Positions 1 to 11,124 of a stretch of DNA of 64,000 nucleotides are shown here, one piece after another. Source of the DNA: Oncomelania hupensis (Eukaryota; Mollusca; Gastropoda; Littorinimorpha; Pomatiopsidae); contig CM072515.1 in the NCBI GenBank assembly GCA_036898135.1, positions 53,262,736 through 53,326,735 of the forward strand, given 5' to 3'. The translations under genes were made by a program, and so were the position numbers. Below the pieces are notes generated by a model. It saw nothing but the letters and a program-made list of their open reading frames with translations. It did no database searches and had not been told where the DNA came from. How positions within the stretch are numbered: position 1 is the first letter of the stretch; each line of letters starts with the position of its first letter.

Positions 1-283
1 TGCAGACGATTAAAGATAGTTTCGGGAGTTGTCCTTAAAAATCGCATGCGCGCGCATTGTAAACTTCCTCCAAGCAATACAATTACTGAACAGAAGAAAT
101 CTTCGTGAATCCATTCTTTGATTCTATCATACACGATCATGTCACTTCTGACTTGGTTGACTGGGCCCAAAACCCGTTCATACACCGATTTGGGGACTCT
201 CCAAATTTGCACAAGGACTCTTAAAATTTTATACCTGGGAGTCCCAAGGACTCTCATTTTTTGTGTGTGGAGGGAACACTGGA
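1..283. other. Unassigned sequence at window start
   Basis: No coding region, RNA or repeat family was recognised. A short repeat of the words 'ggactct' and 'caaggactct' occurs at about 195-255. The stretch borders a decayed RTE LINE that begins near 284. Confidence 0.5.
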
Positions 284-1163
284 GGTGTTATCCACAGTTT
301 CTTCTTTAAGCGGTGCTTGCCAAGGATCTCAGTGGAAGCATCTGTCACAGCTGAGTTGAAGGTGGTGGTCATGGTGTTGACATCTCCTTCACCAGCTCTC
401 AAAATGAGCAGTGTGCAAATTTCCCTCCAATTGTGGCTTGAAATATTTCTGCCATCTCCGGGTCTTGCAGTTTGTCCAGGTCGAACTTCAGTCTAGTGCA
501 CTTTGCTGTGTTTACTCTCTTTAAGTGGAGTCGGAAGAAAATCATCATGAGATCGTGGTCACTTCCGATGTCTCCTCCTGGAAAAGTGCGTGTCCTGCCA
601 ATGTTGATCCTTGATCTGAAGCCTGGCTTGACCATGATGTTGTGGATCTTGTTATGATGCTCCCTGCCAGGACTGTGCCATGTCCATCATCTGGATTTTT
701 TTGTGGAGACCAAGCGTGTTTGCCAGTATCAGATTGTGTATCAGGCAAACTCCATGAGTCTCGGACCTCTTTCATTTGTCTCGTCGTTGCAGTGGGGGTC
801 CACATGTGTCTCCCCAGTTGTGGTGCGCATCTTGGCCAACCTTGGCATTCCCGTCGCCTTGCACTATGACTATGTCAGACCTGCCTACCCTTCCGTAATC
901 TTCCGTAATTTTACAAAATTTTACCCTCTATTACGGGAGTACGAAATTTTATGCAAAATTACGAAGAAAACAGTTGAAAAACTACGCAATTTTTAGAGCC
1001 GTGTAAACTTGTTAAATTGTTGTCTGCTAGGCCTAGAACTAGTAGAAGCCGACAGAGTAACCGCCCTTGCATGAGAGCAAATGTTTCGAGAGTTGTGATT
1101 GGACGTCGTGAATCAATGAACATGCTCAAACGTTACGAGCTTAGATTGTCGCACCGATCTTGA

Positions 1164-1507
1164 GTGAAAGTGGCGAGTGGAGAAAGTTCTAATCAGGCTA
1201 AAGTTGCACGTTTACATGAGACAGACTACGAATCAGAAGAGTCTGAGTGTGTAGAGATTGCTCAAGTGCAGAAGAAGAAGAAAATGCTGCAGTTGCATGT
1301 ATTTCGTTCGTATTACACGCGGACTTGCCCTTGTCTTGTGGCTTCAAAAAACGTGGCCTAGAATTATACGTCTACTGTTCTGTGTGCGATTCTGACTTCT
1401 CAGTTCTTCTTCTTCAATTCTTCTTTGGGGGCTGCCACCCTCAGCTTATTGAGGACTCTGCAGCCAAATGCTTGTTATGTTCTTGTTACCGGCACTCACC
1501 CGTCTAG
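1164..1507 (+). pseudogene. Decayed BED-like zinc-finger ORF of TIR element
   Basis: The reading frame contains YCSVCDSDFSV, which matches the start of the finger in the related elements at 33.3 kb (YCKICKLDFSV). The downstream GG and His residues expected for a BED-like finger are lost, and an upstream acidic segment lies in another frame. It probably derives from the DNA-binding N-terminus of a hAT-type transposase. No DDE or RNase H-like catalytic domain follows. Confidence 0.5.
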
Positions 1508-1598
1508 GAAATGAGCGTCAGGATCTTTAAAGTCCGTTATGATGGAGTGCATGCGACACAGACTAGACCTCGGTTTATACTCTCATCCGAAGGAGTAG

Positions 1599-1712
1599 GA
1601 AACGGGAGTAAAGTGTCTTTCCCAGGGACACAACACAAGGGCCCGGACAGGGCTCGAACCCGGGACCTTCAGATCCGCAAGCCGAAGCACTACCATTAGA
1701 CCACCGTGCCTC
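1599..1712 (-). mobile_element. tRNA-derived SINE, minus strand
   Basis: The minus strand starts GGAGGCACGGTGGTCTAATGG (A-box-like) and holds GGTTCGAGCCC, a near-perfect B box of the internal Pol III promoter. A segment resembling a SINE central domain follows (gtgtccctgggaaagacac). The tRNA-like fold is only approximate, so this is called a SINE and not a tRNA gene. It lies inside the 876-2463 element. Confidence 0.7.
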
Positions 1713-2879
1713 CTCTGTGGGGCATGGAGGAGCAAACATCTGTAAGCGGTTGGTCCTCAAATCTCGCCATGAAGACACCAGATGTGTCAGGCCAGAAGAG
1801 CTGGACCATCTCAAATGTGCCTACTCCAGGCAGCTGGCACAATATATTAAAAAAAAACTGCAAAATTTGTACAGGGTGCAGTCTTTTCAGTGTGGTCGAT
1901 TTCAACTGGAATTAAATTAACCTCACAATGTGCTATTGTTATTGGTAAACATATTCACAGTTACAAGTCCTTATTTTGACAGCTGATGAAACAAAAAAAC
2001 AAAAAAAAAAAAGGGGGGGGGGGGGCACTTCGAATTCATTTATGTGTAGTGCCTATTCAGAGTATTCCTGTGAAGTACACATCTTTATCATGAAAATTAC
2101 ATTTGAGTCAATCACCGTTTGGTGTTAATGTAAATAAAACTCCTGTGGAACAGTTATCCTTCATCACAACCGGGTCAGTGATGTGCAGGTTTATCTTTTG
2201 TTGCATGCCATGGTCTCTCATGATACTAATTAATCATTTTTTTAAAAATCTATTTGATATTGTTTCCTTCTTTTTGCTATCCTTTTAAAAACTGGTTTTT
2301 TTGTGCTTTTTAAGTATTAAACGTGCGGTGAATTTATTCATACCTTAGTTATTCAGAAACACCATGTTTCCTCATGTCTGTAGAATTACTGAAGGGAAAT
2401 GCAAAATTACTGAAATTCACAGGGAAAACTACTGATCAGTAATGCGTAAGGTAGGCAGGTCTGCTATGTCCTTCTTCGGCACTTGGTTAAGGACAGCCTG
2501 TAGATGTTCATAGAAATCTTCTGATGTTGGGGCATAGGCCTGGATGATGATGTTGAAAGGGGTTGCTTTCAGACGAATGGTAATGAGTCTACTGGAGACT
2601 AGGCGGCAACCCATGGCAGTGACTAGAATGTCTCTGTGGACCAAGAATCCAACGCCGTGTCAATGCATGTCTTCTCTTCCGCTGAAATAAAGGTTGTGGC
2701 CTTTGTCGGTCATGGTTTCACTTAGGCCTTTCCATCACAGTTTGCTGAAGCCTAAAATGTTCAATCGGTAGGGGTCCAGCTCGTGGTCCAGTTCTTCTAA
2801 TTTTCCCTTCGCAGTTAGGGTCCTGACATTCCAGATTCCTATGATGATGTTGTCTCACATGCGATCTTGGTAAGTTGTC

Positions 2880-3490
2880 CATCAGTAACACACTTATCAC
2901 CTCCATCCTGGGCTGTTCAAATATAGTAAATGTAAAATGTAGAATATCTTTAAAAGAATAACATATAAAAACAAAACAAAAAAAATAGTGCCACGCATAA
3001 AATATAATAAAACAAATACTATCCCACACCCCAAACATACTTGCGCTGTACACTCCCACATACACACCAACACACCATCACAAACCAGCACCACTACGCA
3101 CGAACACCAAGAACAGGCGCATGACGCACACAACCCAAGCACCAATATAATCATCACATGCTAAGTCAAATCACAAAATAGACTGGTTGAAAAATTAACA
3201 CACACACATACCAGACACGTAAATAACCACAATGCACAGTTTTCACAAGTATTGTATTAGACACTGTATATATACTATAAGCTACATCATACATAAGCAG
3301 TACACACACAACAAATGCTGTATTAGACACTGTATGTGTACTATATGCTACATAATACACACACACAACCGGCACACTATTTCACTCACTTAAATCACGC
3401 CATCACACACACACGAACGCAGTAAGACAAACATTCTGGCTGACTAGTTAACTTTATCAGCCTGACAGACTGACTACCTGATAAAATTTC
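2880..3490. repeat. A/C-rich low-complexity spacer
   Basis: From about 2940 the plus strand is rich in A and C and almost free of G until about 3170, with scattered (CA)n. At 3255-3360 two imperfect copies of a ~70 bp unit occur (agacactgtat...ctacat). No gene is seen; open frames here are by-products of base composition. Confidence 0.5.
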
Positions 3491-4431
3491 ATTAAGTCAA
3501 ATAATAATGTTTGTAAGTCAAATGGCGCTCGGCAGAAAGGACTGGGAGAACCTGTAGGTCCTCGCTCAGCAACTGATAAGCCTGATGGATCTGGAGGAGG
3601 TATGCACCAGCAGCTCGTCACACAGCGGATGGGTTGTGTCGCACTACTTTTGCCTCGAAGTGCACCTGAAAGTCAAAGACAGGTCTGCCAATAGGCTTGC
3701 CGGCAGTCTTTGTGACGTTTGCCAGCCTGGCCTTGTCCTGCTCTTTTAAGCTGCCGAATAAGCACAGGTTGTTGTAGGTCAGTATGGACTCCACCTTCGA
3801 CTAGTAGAAAAGCTCCAACAACCTTGAGCTCACATTAAAGGCATTCAGCCTCCTCATAAAGTAGAGGCGTTGGTTGGCCTTCTTGAGGAGCTGCAGAGCT
3901 TTGGGGACCAGTCGAACTTGATATCGATGATGGAGCCCAAGTACTTGTACTGGTCCACCACCTCACCCCCATTGACCAGTGGGTCGAGTGTCAGAGAGCT
4001 CATCCTGTAATCAACAACCATCTCCTTTTCTTAGAGATGTTGAGGAGGAGATGGTTGTTGTCACACCACCTGATGAGGCGCAGCTTTACGAGCTCTCACT
4101 CATTGTGATAAGGCCGGTCAAGGATGTGTCATCAGAAAACTTTACTTGGAGGGTGTCTTCAGCGGTACAACGATAGTCGGCCGTGTAGAGGGTAAAGAGT
4201 GTTGGTGATAGGACGCAGCCCTGAGTAACCCCTGTGTTGGTGTGAAGGTATCCCGATGCCTTTACGGGAGTTGTGGCCTGTCTGTGAGAAAGTTGCAGAG
4301 CAATGTTGTGATCAGGGAGTTGGCGTCCATTTTCATTCTCATCAGTTTTCACATCATCTGGTGAGGCTGGATGATGTTGAAAGCTGATGAAAGATCCAGG
4401 AAAAGAATTCTGGCATATGACATCGGCCTCT

Positions 4432-4636
4432 CTAGGTGCCTCAACACACAGTGGTCTATGGTGATGATAGCCTCTCTAGGTGCCTCAACACAGAGTGGAC
4501 CACAGTGATGATGGCCTGTCTAGGTGCCTCAACACATTGTGGACTACAATGATGATGGCCTCTCTAGGTGCCTAAGTACAGAGTGGACTACAGTAATGAT
4601 GGCCTCTCTAGGTGCCTCAACTCATTGTGGACTATG
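4432..4636. repeat. 44 bp tandem repeat inside LINE RT region
   Basis: The word ctaggtgcc recurs at 4432, 4476, 4520, 4564 and 4608, a 44 bp period, and a sixth unit follows at 5372 beyond an inserted TIR element. On the minus strand a unit encodes AIITVVHCVLRHLER, an RT segment that precedes the RILFLDLSSAFN motif. The array is therefore a local expansion of coding sequence. Since 44 is not a multiple of three, it breaks the frame. Confidence 0.85.
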
Positions 4637-5350
4637 CAGACATGCGTACCCGTACAGAATTTCCGTATTTTTTCCGGAAATTTGAAAAACTCGGCAAGAA
4701 AATACGGATATTTGTTTTACGGTACGGAAATTTAAAAAAATGATAAAGAAAAAAAATCGAAATCGTTGGCCTGTGGTAATGCACCGCATGACCTTTTTCC
4801 GAAGGTTTAATGCCGCAATGCTCAGTCGCAGTGGAGACCTGTGACATCGAAGTTTCCGGTAGAGGCACCGAAGTTTGCCGAACCCGTTTTTGCACAGTCG
4901 CAGTTAAGATCGATGCTCGTGAGACAGATTTGAAAACATGGCGTTCAAACGAATGGCTAAGCAAAGTGATTGTGAATCTGAATCTTTAAAAAAAAAACGC
5001 GCAAGGGGCAGACATTTCTTGCCTCGTATTCGGAAAAGTGTCCTTTCGTTATTCGCGGCAGCACTGACTCAAAAGTACGATTTGTGCCAACCAGTTTGGC
5101 ATCTCCGCCGGTGATATGTACGACATCAAGCGGCACGCGGAAGGCCCACAGTATATGAAGAATTACGAGGCTTTGGAGAAGAAAAAGATCATTGTGGCAG
5201 CAAATTAATCTATCACTGGATTCTTCGCATAATGTCAAAAAGGATGAGTGCAAAAACAAGGTAGTAAAAGTAAATACGGAAATCGTAATAGTAATACTGA
5301 AATTTGAAAAAGCTAATACGGAAACTTCAAATTGAGGGTAGGCATGTCTG
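4637..5350. mobile_element. hAT-like TIR element, CAGACATG ends, 7 bp TSD
   Basis: The ends are CAGACATGCGTACCC and the reverse complement of CAGACATGCCTACCC. The TSD is gactatg (4630-4636 and 5351-5357). The surrounding 44 bp repeats act as the empty site: removing element plus TSD restores the repeat spacing to within one base. The ends and the encoded finger relate it to the elements at 876 and 33301. A 7 bp TSD differs from the 6 bp of those relatives. Confidence 0.85.
4938..5208 (+). pseudogene. BED-like finger ORF in TIR element
   Basis: An ATG at 4938 opens a basic N-terminus (MAFKRMAKQSDCESES). In another frame FGISAGDMYDIKRHAEG is followed by KNYEALEKKK and a stop near 5208. This resembles the second half of a BED-like finger (hydrophobic, GG-like turn, RH), but the first cysteine pair and the HGG motif are lost by mutation and frameshift. 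No catalytic transposase region follows. Confidence 0.5.
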
Positions 5351-5860
5351 GACTATGTGATGATGGCCTCTCTAGGTGCCTCAACACACAATGGACTACG
5401 GTGATGATGGTGTCTTCGATGTTTCTGTTGAGCGTGTATGTGAACTGCATGTGTCCTGGAGTGGGCGCTTTCCCCCAAGCAGCCGTTGAAGAACAATGCG
5501 CTCAAAGCACTTAAAGGAAACCCAAGACTTGTTGTTTGGGTAGGTCTTCACCTCTCTAGTTGGCACGAATATGTCGATACAGAACTGGACATAGGAGGTG
5601 ATGAAGTCGACCTTTTCGTCTAGCGACGACCCATCCAGCGGAGCGTCCCAGTCAGTGCACTACTAACAACACAACAAACACATATTCATCTGTCAAACAT
5701 GTTGTGTAAAGGAAAGTGGCTATTAGAAAACAGAAAGGAAATCAAATGTTAAGTTTGGGAGATTTATATTTTTTTAATTTAAGTTGATTGTATCCGACAC
5801 CATTACTGAAGGTTATCACTGCTATCACCCATGATAAGTTTGCTGATTTCTTTGTTACAG

Positions 5861-5940
5861 AGAGCACTGACCCATTGGAAACAAAGATGGTGTGGGAGAA
5901 GACAAAGAGATACAAAGATTTACATCCAATGGAGTCTGAG
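5861..5940 (+). CDS. Candidate internal exon, unidentified protein
   Basis: A pyrimidine-rich acceptor (gctgatttctttgttacag) precedes 5861 and a GTAATA donor follows 5940. The 80 bp segment is open in a phase-1 to phase-0 frame and includes TDPLETKMVWEKTKRYKDLH. I do not recognise the family. It sits between two LINE remnants (3.5-5.7 kb and 6.15 kb). It could be a host exon, a TE exon or chance. The rest of 5661-6150 holds nothing I recognise. Confidence 0.3.
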
Positions 5941-6152
5941 GTAATAATTGAACTCAAGGTCTCTTTTACAAATCTTCCACACAATAACTATGTGGTACAG
6001 TAATCCAATAATAAATCAATAATAATAATAGTAATAACAATGGATGCTATTTACTGAGATACCTTTGGTTACGAACACCTCAGGTCACGAACAATTTGGG
6101 TTATGAACAACACTTCTCGTAAGGAACCGTGCAAATTTCAAGCCGCTCATTT

Positions 6153-6722
6153 TGGGAGCTGGTTAAGTAGATGTCAACAGCATGACCACCATCTTCAACT
6201 TGGCAATGACAGATTCCGCCTCTGAGATCCTTGGCAAGCACCACCCAAAGAAGAAACTGTGGATCACACCTGAACTTTTAGACCTGTGTGATAATCAAAG
6301 AAAGATGAAAAAAAAAAGAACACCTCACAGGGAGCTGATGCCTACCAAAAAATCAACAATGACATCTGAAAAGGCATGCAAACAGCAAAGGAGAACTGGA
6401 TAGAAGATCATAGCCAGGAAATAGAGAACAGTCTGAACAAGAACAACAGCAAGAAGGCTTACCAGACTATGAAGCGGCTGACAGATGTTAAACAACCCAA
6501 GGTCTCCACGATCCAAAGCAAGTCTGGCATATATATGCCTTACAGAAGAACAAGAAGTCTTGGATAGTGGACAGAGTACTGCTCTGACCATTACCACCAC
6601 ACACCAAACTGACTCATCAGTTCTAGCATGTCCCCAGAACAGATAAGAGGAATAAATCCTCCCAATTCTCCGAGAAGAAGTTGAGGCAGCAGTGCAATCA
6701 CTGAAGAAGGGGAAGTCACGAC
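6153..6722 (+). pseudogene. RTE LINE copy 2, internal fragment
   Basis: This matches the linker between endonuclease and RT of the intact RTE (its residues about 360-550), including ENSLNKNNSKKAYQTMKRL and KRLTDVKQPKVSTIQSKSG. Both ends of the element are missing and stops and frameshifts interrupt it. It ends abruptly near 6722. Confidence 0.85.
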
Positions 6723-6814
6723 CGACCTCTGCGCCCAATGGCTCGGGGACGACCATTCATGAGGATATTTTGGGGAAAATGCGGAAAGGGTCATCAGTCC
6801 ATTAGAGTTTTTGT

Positions 6815-7205
6815 ACTGGGTACATATACCCAGCCAACACGCCAAAGTATTGCCAAGCATGGCACAACCTTGGATGCCAAGTTGGCACAAGGTTGGCAAA
6901 CTGCCTCGGGCCAGGCCAGAACTGCTCATTGGCCCAGGCTTGGGACATGCTTGGCATCCAACCTAAGCCCAATGTCAGTTGTACCTTGGCACCTTGATTG
7001 TACCTACTATGGCAACCATTGGCCCAGGCTTGGGACATGCTTGGCATCCAACCTAAGCCCAATGTCAGTTGTACCTTGGCACCTTGATTGTACCTACTAT
7101 AGCAACCATTGGCCTCCAACCATGGCCCAATGTCGGTTGTACCCTGGCGCAACCTTGGCCCCTTGATTGGCCCCTCTAACCTACGCCCAATGTTGGTTAT
7201 ACCCT
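6815..7205. repeat. TTGGC/GCCAA-rich repeat with 90 bp duplication
   Basis: The segment is dense in TTGGC and GCCAA words. A 90 bp unit is present twice in tandem (6927-7016 and 7017-7106) with about one difference, and degraded relatives continue to 7190. A similar TTGGCA/TGCCAA-rich block occurs at 13195-13500. Possibly the body of a non-autonomous element, but no convincing terminal repeats or TSD were found. Open frames on both strands are composition artefacts. Confidence 0.6.
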
Positions 7206-7424
7206 GTAGAGCCTTGGAATAACTTTGACACAAGATGTATGTATCAGTATGTGTGATGAAGTACAAAGTTTGAGTAGCAGGAGATGTGTGATGAGGCTCA
7301 AAGTATGAGTTGCATGAGATATCTTATCCATACGCACCTACAATGACAAATGAGAAAAAAATCAAATAATTTATTAACCGAATTTGCATAAGGATATTGT
7401 TCCGACGAGCAGATAACATTTAAA

Positions 7425-9240
7425 CAGGGTTGGAAGATTTAACGGTTTAGCGAATTAAATTTTGGGTTACAGAAAATTTAACGCGTTAATGTTTTTAAAA
7501 TGTTAAAGAAAATTCAACGAATTAAAAAATAAAAGTAACGATTATCGAATTTTGTTTTGGTTAAAAATTTCGTTACTTCAGTTTGATTTTCCGCCACGAA
7601 CAACAGGTGCCTATGCGCGAAGCCGGTTTGACCCAGTTGCAGACAGTTTGAGGCGGTTTGGATTAGCCTAGGTAGACGTTGCTCAGTTCATATTAAATTT
7701 TGAGATCGTAAAAAGAAGATGGCTTCCAGTTCCTGCAGTGATTCGAGTGACGAAAGTTTGCCAAAATGTTTTGAACCGTTTATGGAATACTAGGACTTAG
7801 TTGGAGAAAATTCAGCCGAGAAACCTCATTTTTAAATTTTGATTCTTTTTATTCTAGCTGCTGTATTTGAATGCTTAGCTTAATTTCTTTGTCTCGTTGG
7901 TGTGCGTGGGTTAAAATGCTTGGAAGGGGTGTGAATGAGTGTTGCAAGGACAGATTACAACAAAAATTAGTCTAATATCTCTATTCTTGTTGTTAATAAA
8001 ATATCAAATCCATAGCTGGCAACCATCCGGGAATATCCCGTTTTTAGCTGCTACTCCCGTTTATCCCAGAACGCATTTGAAAATTCCGTTTTGTTTTTTT
8101 TTCTTCGAATTTTGAGTTTTTTTCCCCTCTCTCTCCTAGACGAGATTCTTAAATGCTAAGCCGTGCGAAATTGTAAGTATAGTTTTGAAACCTGAAGTCA
8201 GTGTTGATGCATTCTGTGCGAGACTAACCTTTTTTTCCCACTTTTTGTTAGTCCTACTAGCTTTGTGTTGTGCGATTAGGCCTAGACCTATCGTTGTGAT
8301 GGCTAGAATAACATTGCAAAAAGTGTATTCTATATGAGGTACTAGCTTCAAAACAGACTTTATTACAGCTAAACTTTTCTTTTTAAAAGATTGACATAAA
8401 TTTACAGTATTTATTTATTATGTCTTAATATAGAGAGAGACTATAGTATAATGTCTAATGGTATACTAGCTTCAAATGACATTATTAATATTACTTCAGT
8501 GTTGACTCTTTAAGATACTGGCTTCAAAACATTATTACAGCTAAATTTAATGAAAATGCTTCACTTTATTATTTTATGTAGCCTCTTTAATAAAGGCACT
8601 ATCCTAGAAACATTCTTCTTTATCATTTGCTTTTGTATGAACATGTCATGCCTGCCTTTTTTGTAATTAAACACATGATCAAAATGCTACTGAACTTTTT
8701 ATCTGACTCTACCATGTATTTTCTGTCTTCAGTGTGTCCACCGTCCTAAAATAGTGAAAGATTGAGAATAAAATTGAACATAAAACAGTGTGAAATTTTA
8801 TGCTCCCATAGCGCCAGATTGCACGATTTTGCTTCATTAAAAAAAAAAAGCCCCCTCCCCTCCCCCCGGACACCCTTGTGCGCGCCCTCAATGGATCCCT
8901 GTTTTCATTTCCAAAAAGTTGGCAGCTATGCAAATCAAATCACATTATTTGTTCTTGATTTTTTTTGGGGGGAGTGTGTTCATAGATTACATGGGTTCTA
9001 ACACAAGTTGTATGTAATTTTTTTTAACTGCATACCACTTTTTTTTTTGGATCTGAGCTGAGCAATAAATAATTATTCATGTATTTAACGCAAATTTATT
9101 TCTTAAAAAAAATAAAATAATATAATTTATTTATTTAATTTTGGGAAAAAATTAAAGAAAATTTATTTCTTTAAAGTTTTACCCAAATAAACCAAAATGT
9201 TGATTTCTTTAAAGAAAAGAAGTAAAGACTATCAACCCTG
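7425..9240. mobile_element. hAT-like TIR element, CAGGGTTG ends, 8 bp TSD
   Basis: The ends are CAGGGTTGGAAGA and the reverse complement of CAGGGTTGATAGT. The flanks are catttaaa (7417-7424) and catgtaaa (9241-9248), an 8 bp TSD with one mismatch. The tandem units around it show the target was 'gataacatgtaaaa'. A short ORF at 7719 (MASSSCSDSSDESLPKCFEPF) resembles a Ser-rich transposase N-terminus but soon stops. A second TIR element is nested at 8011-8930. Confidence 0.8.
8011..8930. mobile_element. TIR element, CATAGCTGSCAAC ends, 6 bp TSD
   Basis: The left end CATAGCTGGCAACC and the reverse complement of the right end, CATAGCTGCCAACT, form imperfect TIRs. The TSD is caaatc (8005-8010 and 8931-8936). 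The element is 920 bp with no coding region I recognise, A+T-rich inside, with a C-rich run at 8850-8870. It is nested inside 7425-9240. The superfamily is uncertain; a hAT-like group is suggested only by the company it keeps. Confidence 0.75.
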
Positions 9241-9780
9241 CATGTAAAACTCATTTCAAATTAAAATCATTTATATTTCACTGCCATTATACACACACAC
9301 TATTGTATACTTACAGATATCCTAGGCATATAAATTATCCTCATACAGTGACAAATATCAGATCAGATAATTTATTAACCTACTTTGCACATGGATTTTG
9401 TTCCGACGAGCAGATAACAAGTAAAATACATTTCAAATTAACATCATGTATGTTTCACTGCCATAATACACACATAGTATTGTATACTTAGCCACTTACA
9501 AATATCCTATACATATAAATTATCCACACAGAGTGACAAATAAGATCAGATCACATAATTTATTAACCTAGTTTGCAAGTACATGCATTTTCTTCCGACG
9601 ATCAGATAACATGTAAAATACATTTCAAATTAAAATCATTTATGTAAGGCTGCCATAATACACACATTGTATACTTAGCCAACAATCAACGTATACATCT
9701 GCCTACAAGAACACGATATCAGACAGGTAAATATCAATCGTGCATCATGTTACACACTACAATGGGATCACAAATAGACA

Positions 9781-10573
9781 ATAGGTGAAGTCAGGGTTAC
9801 AGTCTAATGAGGTCAAGGGTCGATGAAAAAGAATGACTGAGCCAAGTACTTAGGACATAAAACGCAAACAAAAATACACATTAAACAAGAACATGCATCT
9901 CATTATACACACGAAAGGGGAAACAACATGGATCCACAAAAACAGGGGACATAACTGTTTCTCTAAAAGCCTTTATGCATTTAACAACTGACTAATCAAG
10001 CTTGGTTAATCAACATGCCTGGCCGGCATGTACAGCCATATTTGGGGAGAGAAGTGTGGGGGTCAAGAAAAAGGAATTACCGCTTTAAATTGATGAATTT
10101 TATGCCTGATACTATCTAATATAAATAAAGTAAGATTAACAAAAATGCAGTGGGGAAGACACTGGTACAGCACTTCAAATCGCAGTAACTATGAATATAT
10201 TAAGAGTTATTTTTATACAAATTACATTGAACACCTTGGCTAACCACATTTAGTAAAAACAGAAATACAGGTTAAAAAATGACACGCCAAAACGCAAATT
10301 AAAAAAAGAAAGCTTTAACCTATCGGACCGATTTCTGCATTTTGGTTTGACAATTTGTATGTTTGTATTTGATAAAGAGCAAAGCTAAAAAATTCAATAT
10401 GACTTTGCATTGTCATGAGTGAATGAATGACAACTTATACAGCGCAATAAATTTAAATAGTAACCTGAATATTTTTTAACTTTGGTGGTGTTTTTATTGC
10501 ACTTTAAAAAAATTAATAGGCTACTAAGTTTTTTGTTTTTTTATTATTGCATTTTTTTATATGGACATTGTTC
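9781..10573. other. Unassigned A+T-rich sequence
   Basis: No coding region, terminal repeats or known repeat family was recognised. A 'cttatacagcgcaataaattt' word near 10433 resembles the 3' ends of some L2-like LINEs. The frame open across 10482-10784 runs through T-rich sequence and is not supported as a gene. Confidence 0.5.
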
Positions 10574-10690
10574 TTATCTAGTTACTCTATATTTTTTCCT
10601 CCTTCCATCAGGTCCGTCCAACTGCTCAGCCATGTGCTCAGATAAGAATTTAACTGTGTCAAGTCTGTTTTGTGACGGCTCTGGACTGCA
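10574..10690 (-). CDS. Candidate 3' terminal exon, unidentified protein
   Basis: On the minus strand an acceptor (atatgtgtgtttgcag) precedes an open segment ending in a stop at 10574. One frame reads CSPEPSQNRLDTVKFLSEHM and then AEQLDGPDGRRKKYRVTR, which looks protein-like (charged, basic C-terminus). A second frame is also open, so the frame is not certain. It could be the last exon of the gene whose better-supported exon lies at 12131-12305. The phases do not match in the preferred frame, so an exon may be missing between them. Confidence 0.3.
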   Translation of the reverse strand, partial: CSPEPSQNRLDTVKFLSEHMAEQLDGPDGRRKKYRVTR

Positions 10691-11124
10691 TCTGCAAACA
10701 CACATATTCAGAAAATGGGTCAATTCAGTATACAACAGAAAGACCAACCAATATAAAAATGATGGTAACTTGTCTTCCATTTAACATACACTTAGTAAGC
10801 ACTCAAATTTATAATGGGACCGAAAGCCGGCAGGCAAGGTAAGTATTAAATGCCCCTGAGCTATCAGAAAAATGACAAGTTTCACTTCAGACCTTTAACT
10901 AAGTCGTATCACAATTATTAAAAACCTGCCTCATTTAAATTTTTTGTTATCTTTTGTATTAATTCCTACTTTACCAAATATGCTACATGTAGATGAGACA
11001 TATCAATGTACTAGGCAAATAAAAACTCAAAGACATAATGCTTTAAACAAAAAAAAACAAGACCAAAGTAACTCAAGATTTATGGTAACAACAAAAGCTG
11101 AAACTCACTTCTGCTAATACTACT

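Larger units (their letters stand above)
876..2463. mobile_element. hAT-like TIR element, CAGACCTG family, 6 bp TSD
   Basis: The ends are CAGACCTGCCTACC and its reverse complement. The TSD is ctatgt (870-875 and 2464-2469), and the target is known because the flanking RTE LINE is uninterrupted elsewhere in the window. At 1588 bp it has no transposase catalytic region that I can see. It holds a decayed zinc-finger-like ORF (1164-1507), a minus-strand tRNA-derived SINE (1599-1712) and a poly-G run near 2012. Assignment to hAT is inferred from the CAG-type ends and the BED-like ORF; a 6 bp TSD is shorter than the classical 8 bp of hAT. Confidence 0.85.
284..2857 (-). pseudogene. RTE-type LINE copy 1, endonuclease region, decayed
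   Basis: Read on the minus strand, this matches the endonuclease half of the intact RTE copy at 18.05-21.2 kb, roughly from its residue 70 to 400, with many frameshifts. The 3' part of the element is missing, since the similarity stops near 284. It is split by a TIR element at 876-2463; the LINE bases 'ctatgt' are duplicated on both sides and the LINE resumes at 2464. The 5' limit near 2857 is approximate. Not functional. Confidence 0.85.
3491..5660 (-). pseudogene. CR1/L2/Rex1-group LINE, reverse transcriptase remnant
   Basis: The minus strand encodes reverse transcriptase fragments: VTQGCVLSPTLFTLYT (palm), KFSDDTSLTGL (degenerate FADD box) near 4110-4250, and a C-terminal segment with LYFMRRLNAF near 3840. 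RT N-terminal motifs lie at 5400-5650 (SWVSFKCFERIVLQRL). A 44 bp motif in the RT has expanded in tandem (4432-4636 plus 5372), and a TIR element sits at 4637-5350. Frameshifts throughout make it inactive. Confidence 0.75.
7341..9780. repeat. Three-unit tandem repeat, ~180-192 bp, split by TIR element
   Basis: Units share the words 'aatttattaacc', 'ttccgacga(g/t)cagataac' and 'tgtaaaa(c/t)a(c/t)atttcaaatta'. The marker falls at 7400, 9401 and 9593. Subtracting the element at 7425-9240 and its 8 bp TSD leaves about 176 bp between the first two, near the 192 bp of the next pair. The units are A+T-rich with no coding potential. The array trails into unassigned sequence after 9700. Confidence 0.7.

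Noticed and set aside
1599..1712. A possible minus-strand tRNA gene
   Set aside because: The internal Pol III boxes are good, but the cloverleaf does not close and a SINE-like body follows.
6738..7266. Overlapping 140-154 codon frames on both strands
   Set aside because: They arise from the TTGGC-rich tandem repeat and run through its 90 bp duplication.
10814..10838. A short plus-strand start codon segment MGPKAGRQ with a perfect GTAAGT donor
   Set aside because: Only eight codons, no downstream exon found, and it overlaps the antisense intron of a better candidate gene. Chance cannot be excluded.
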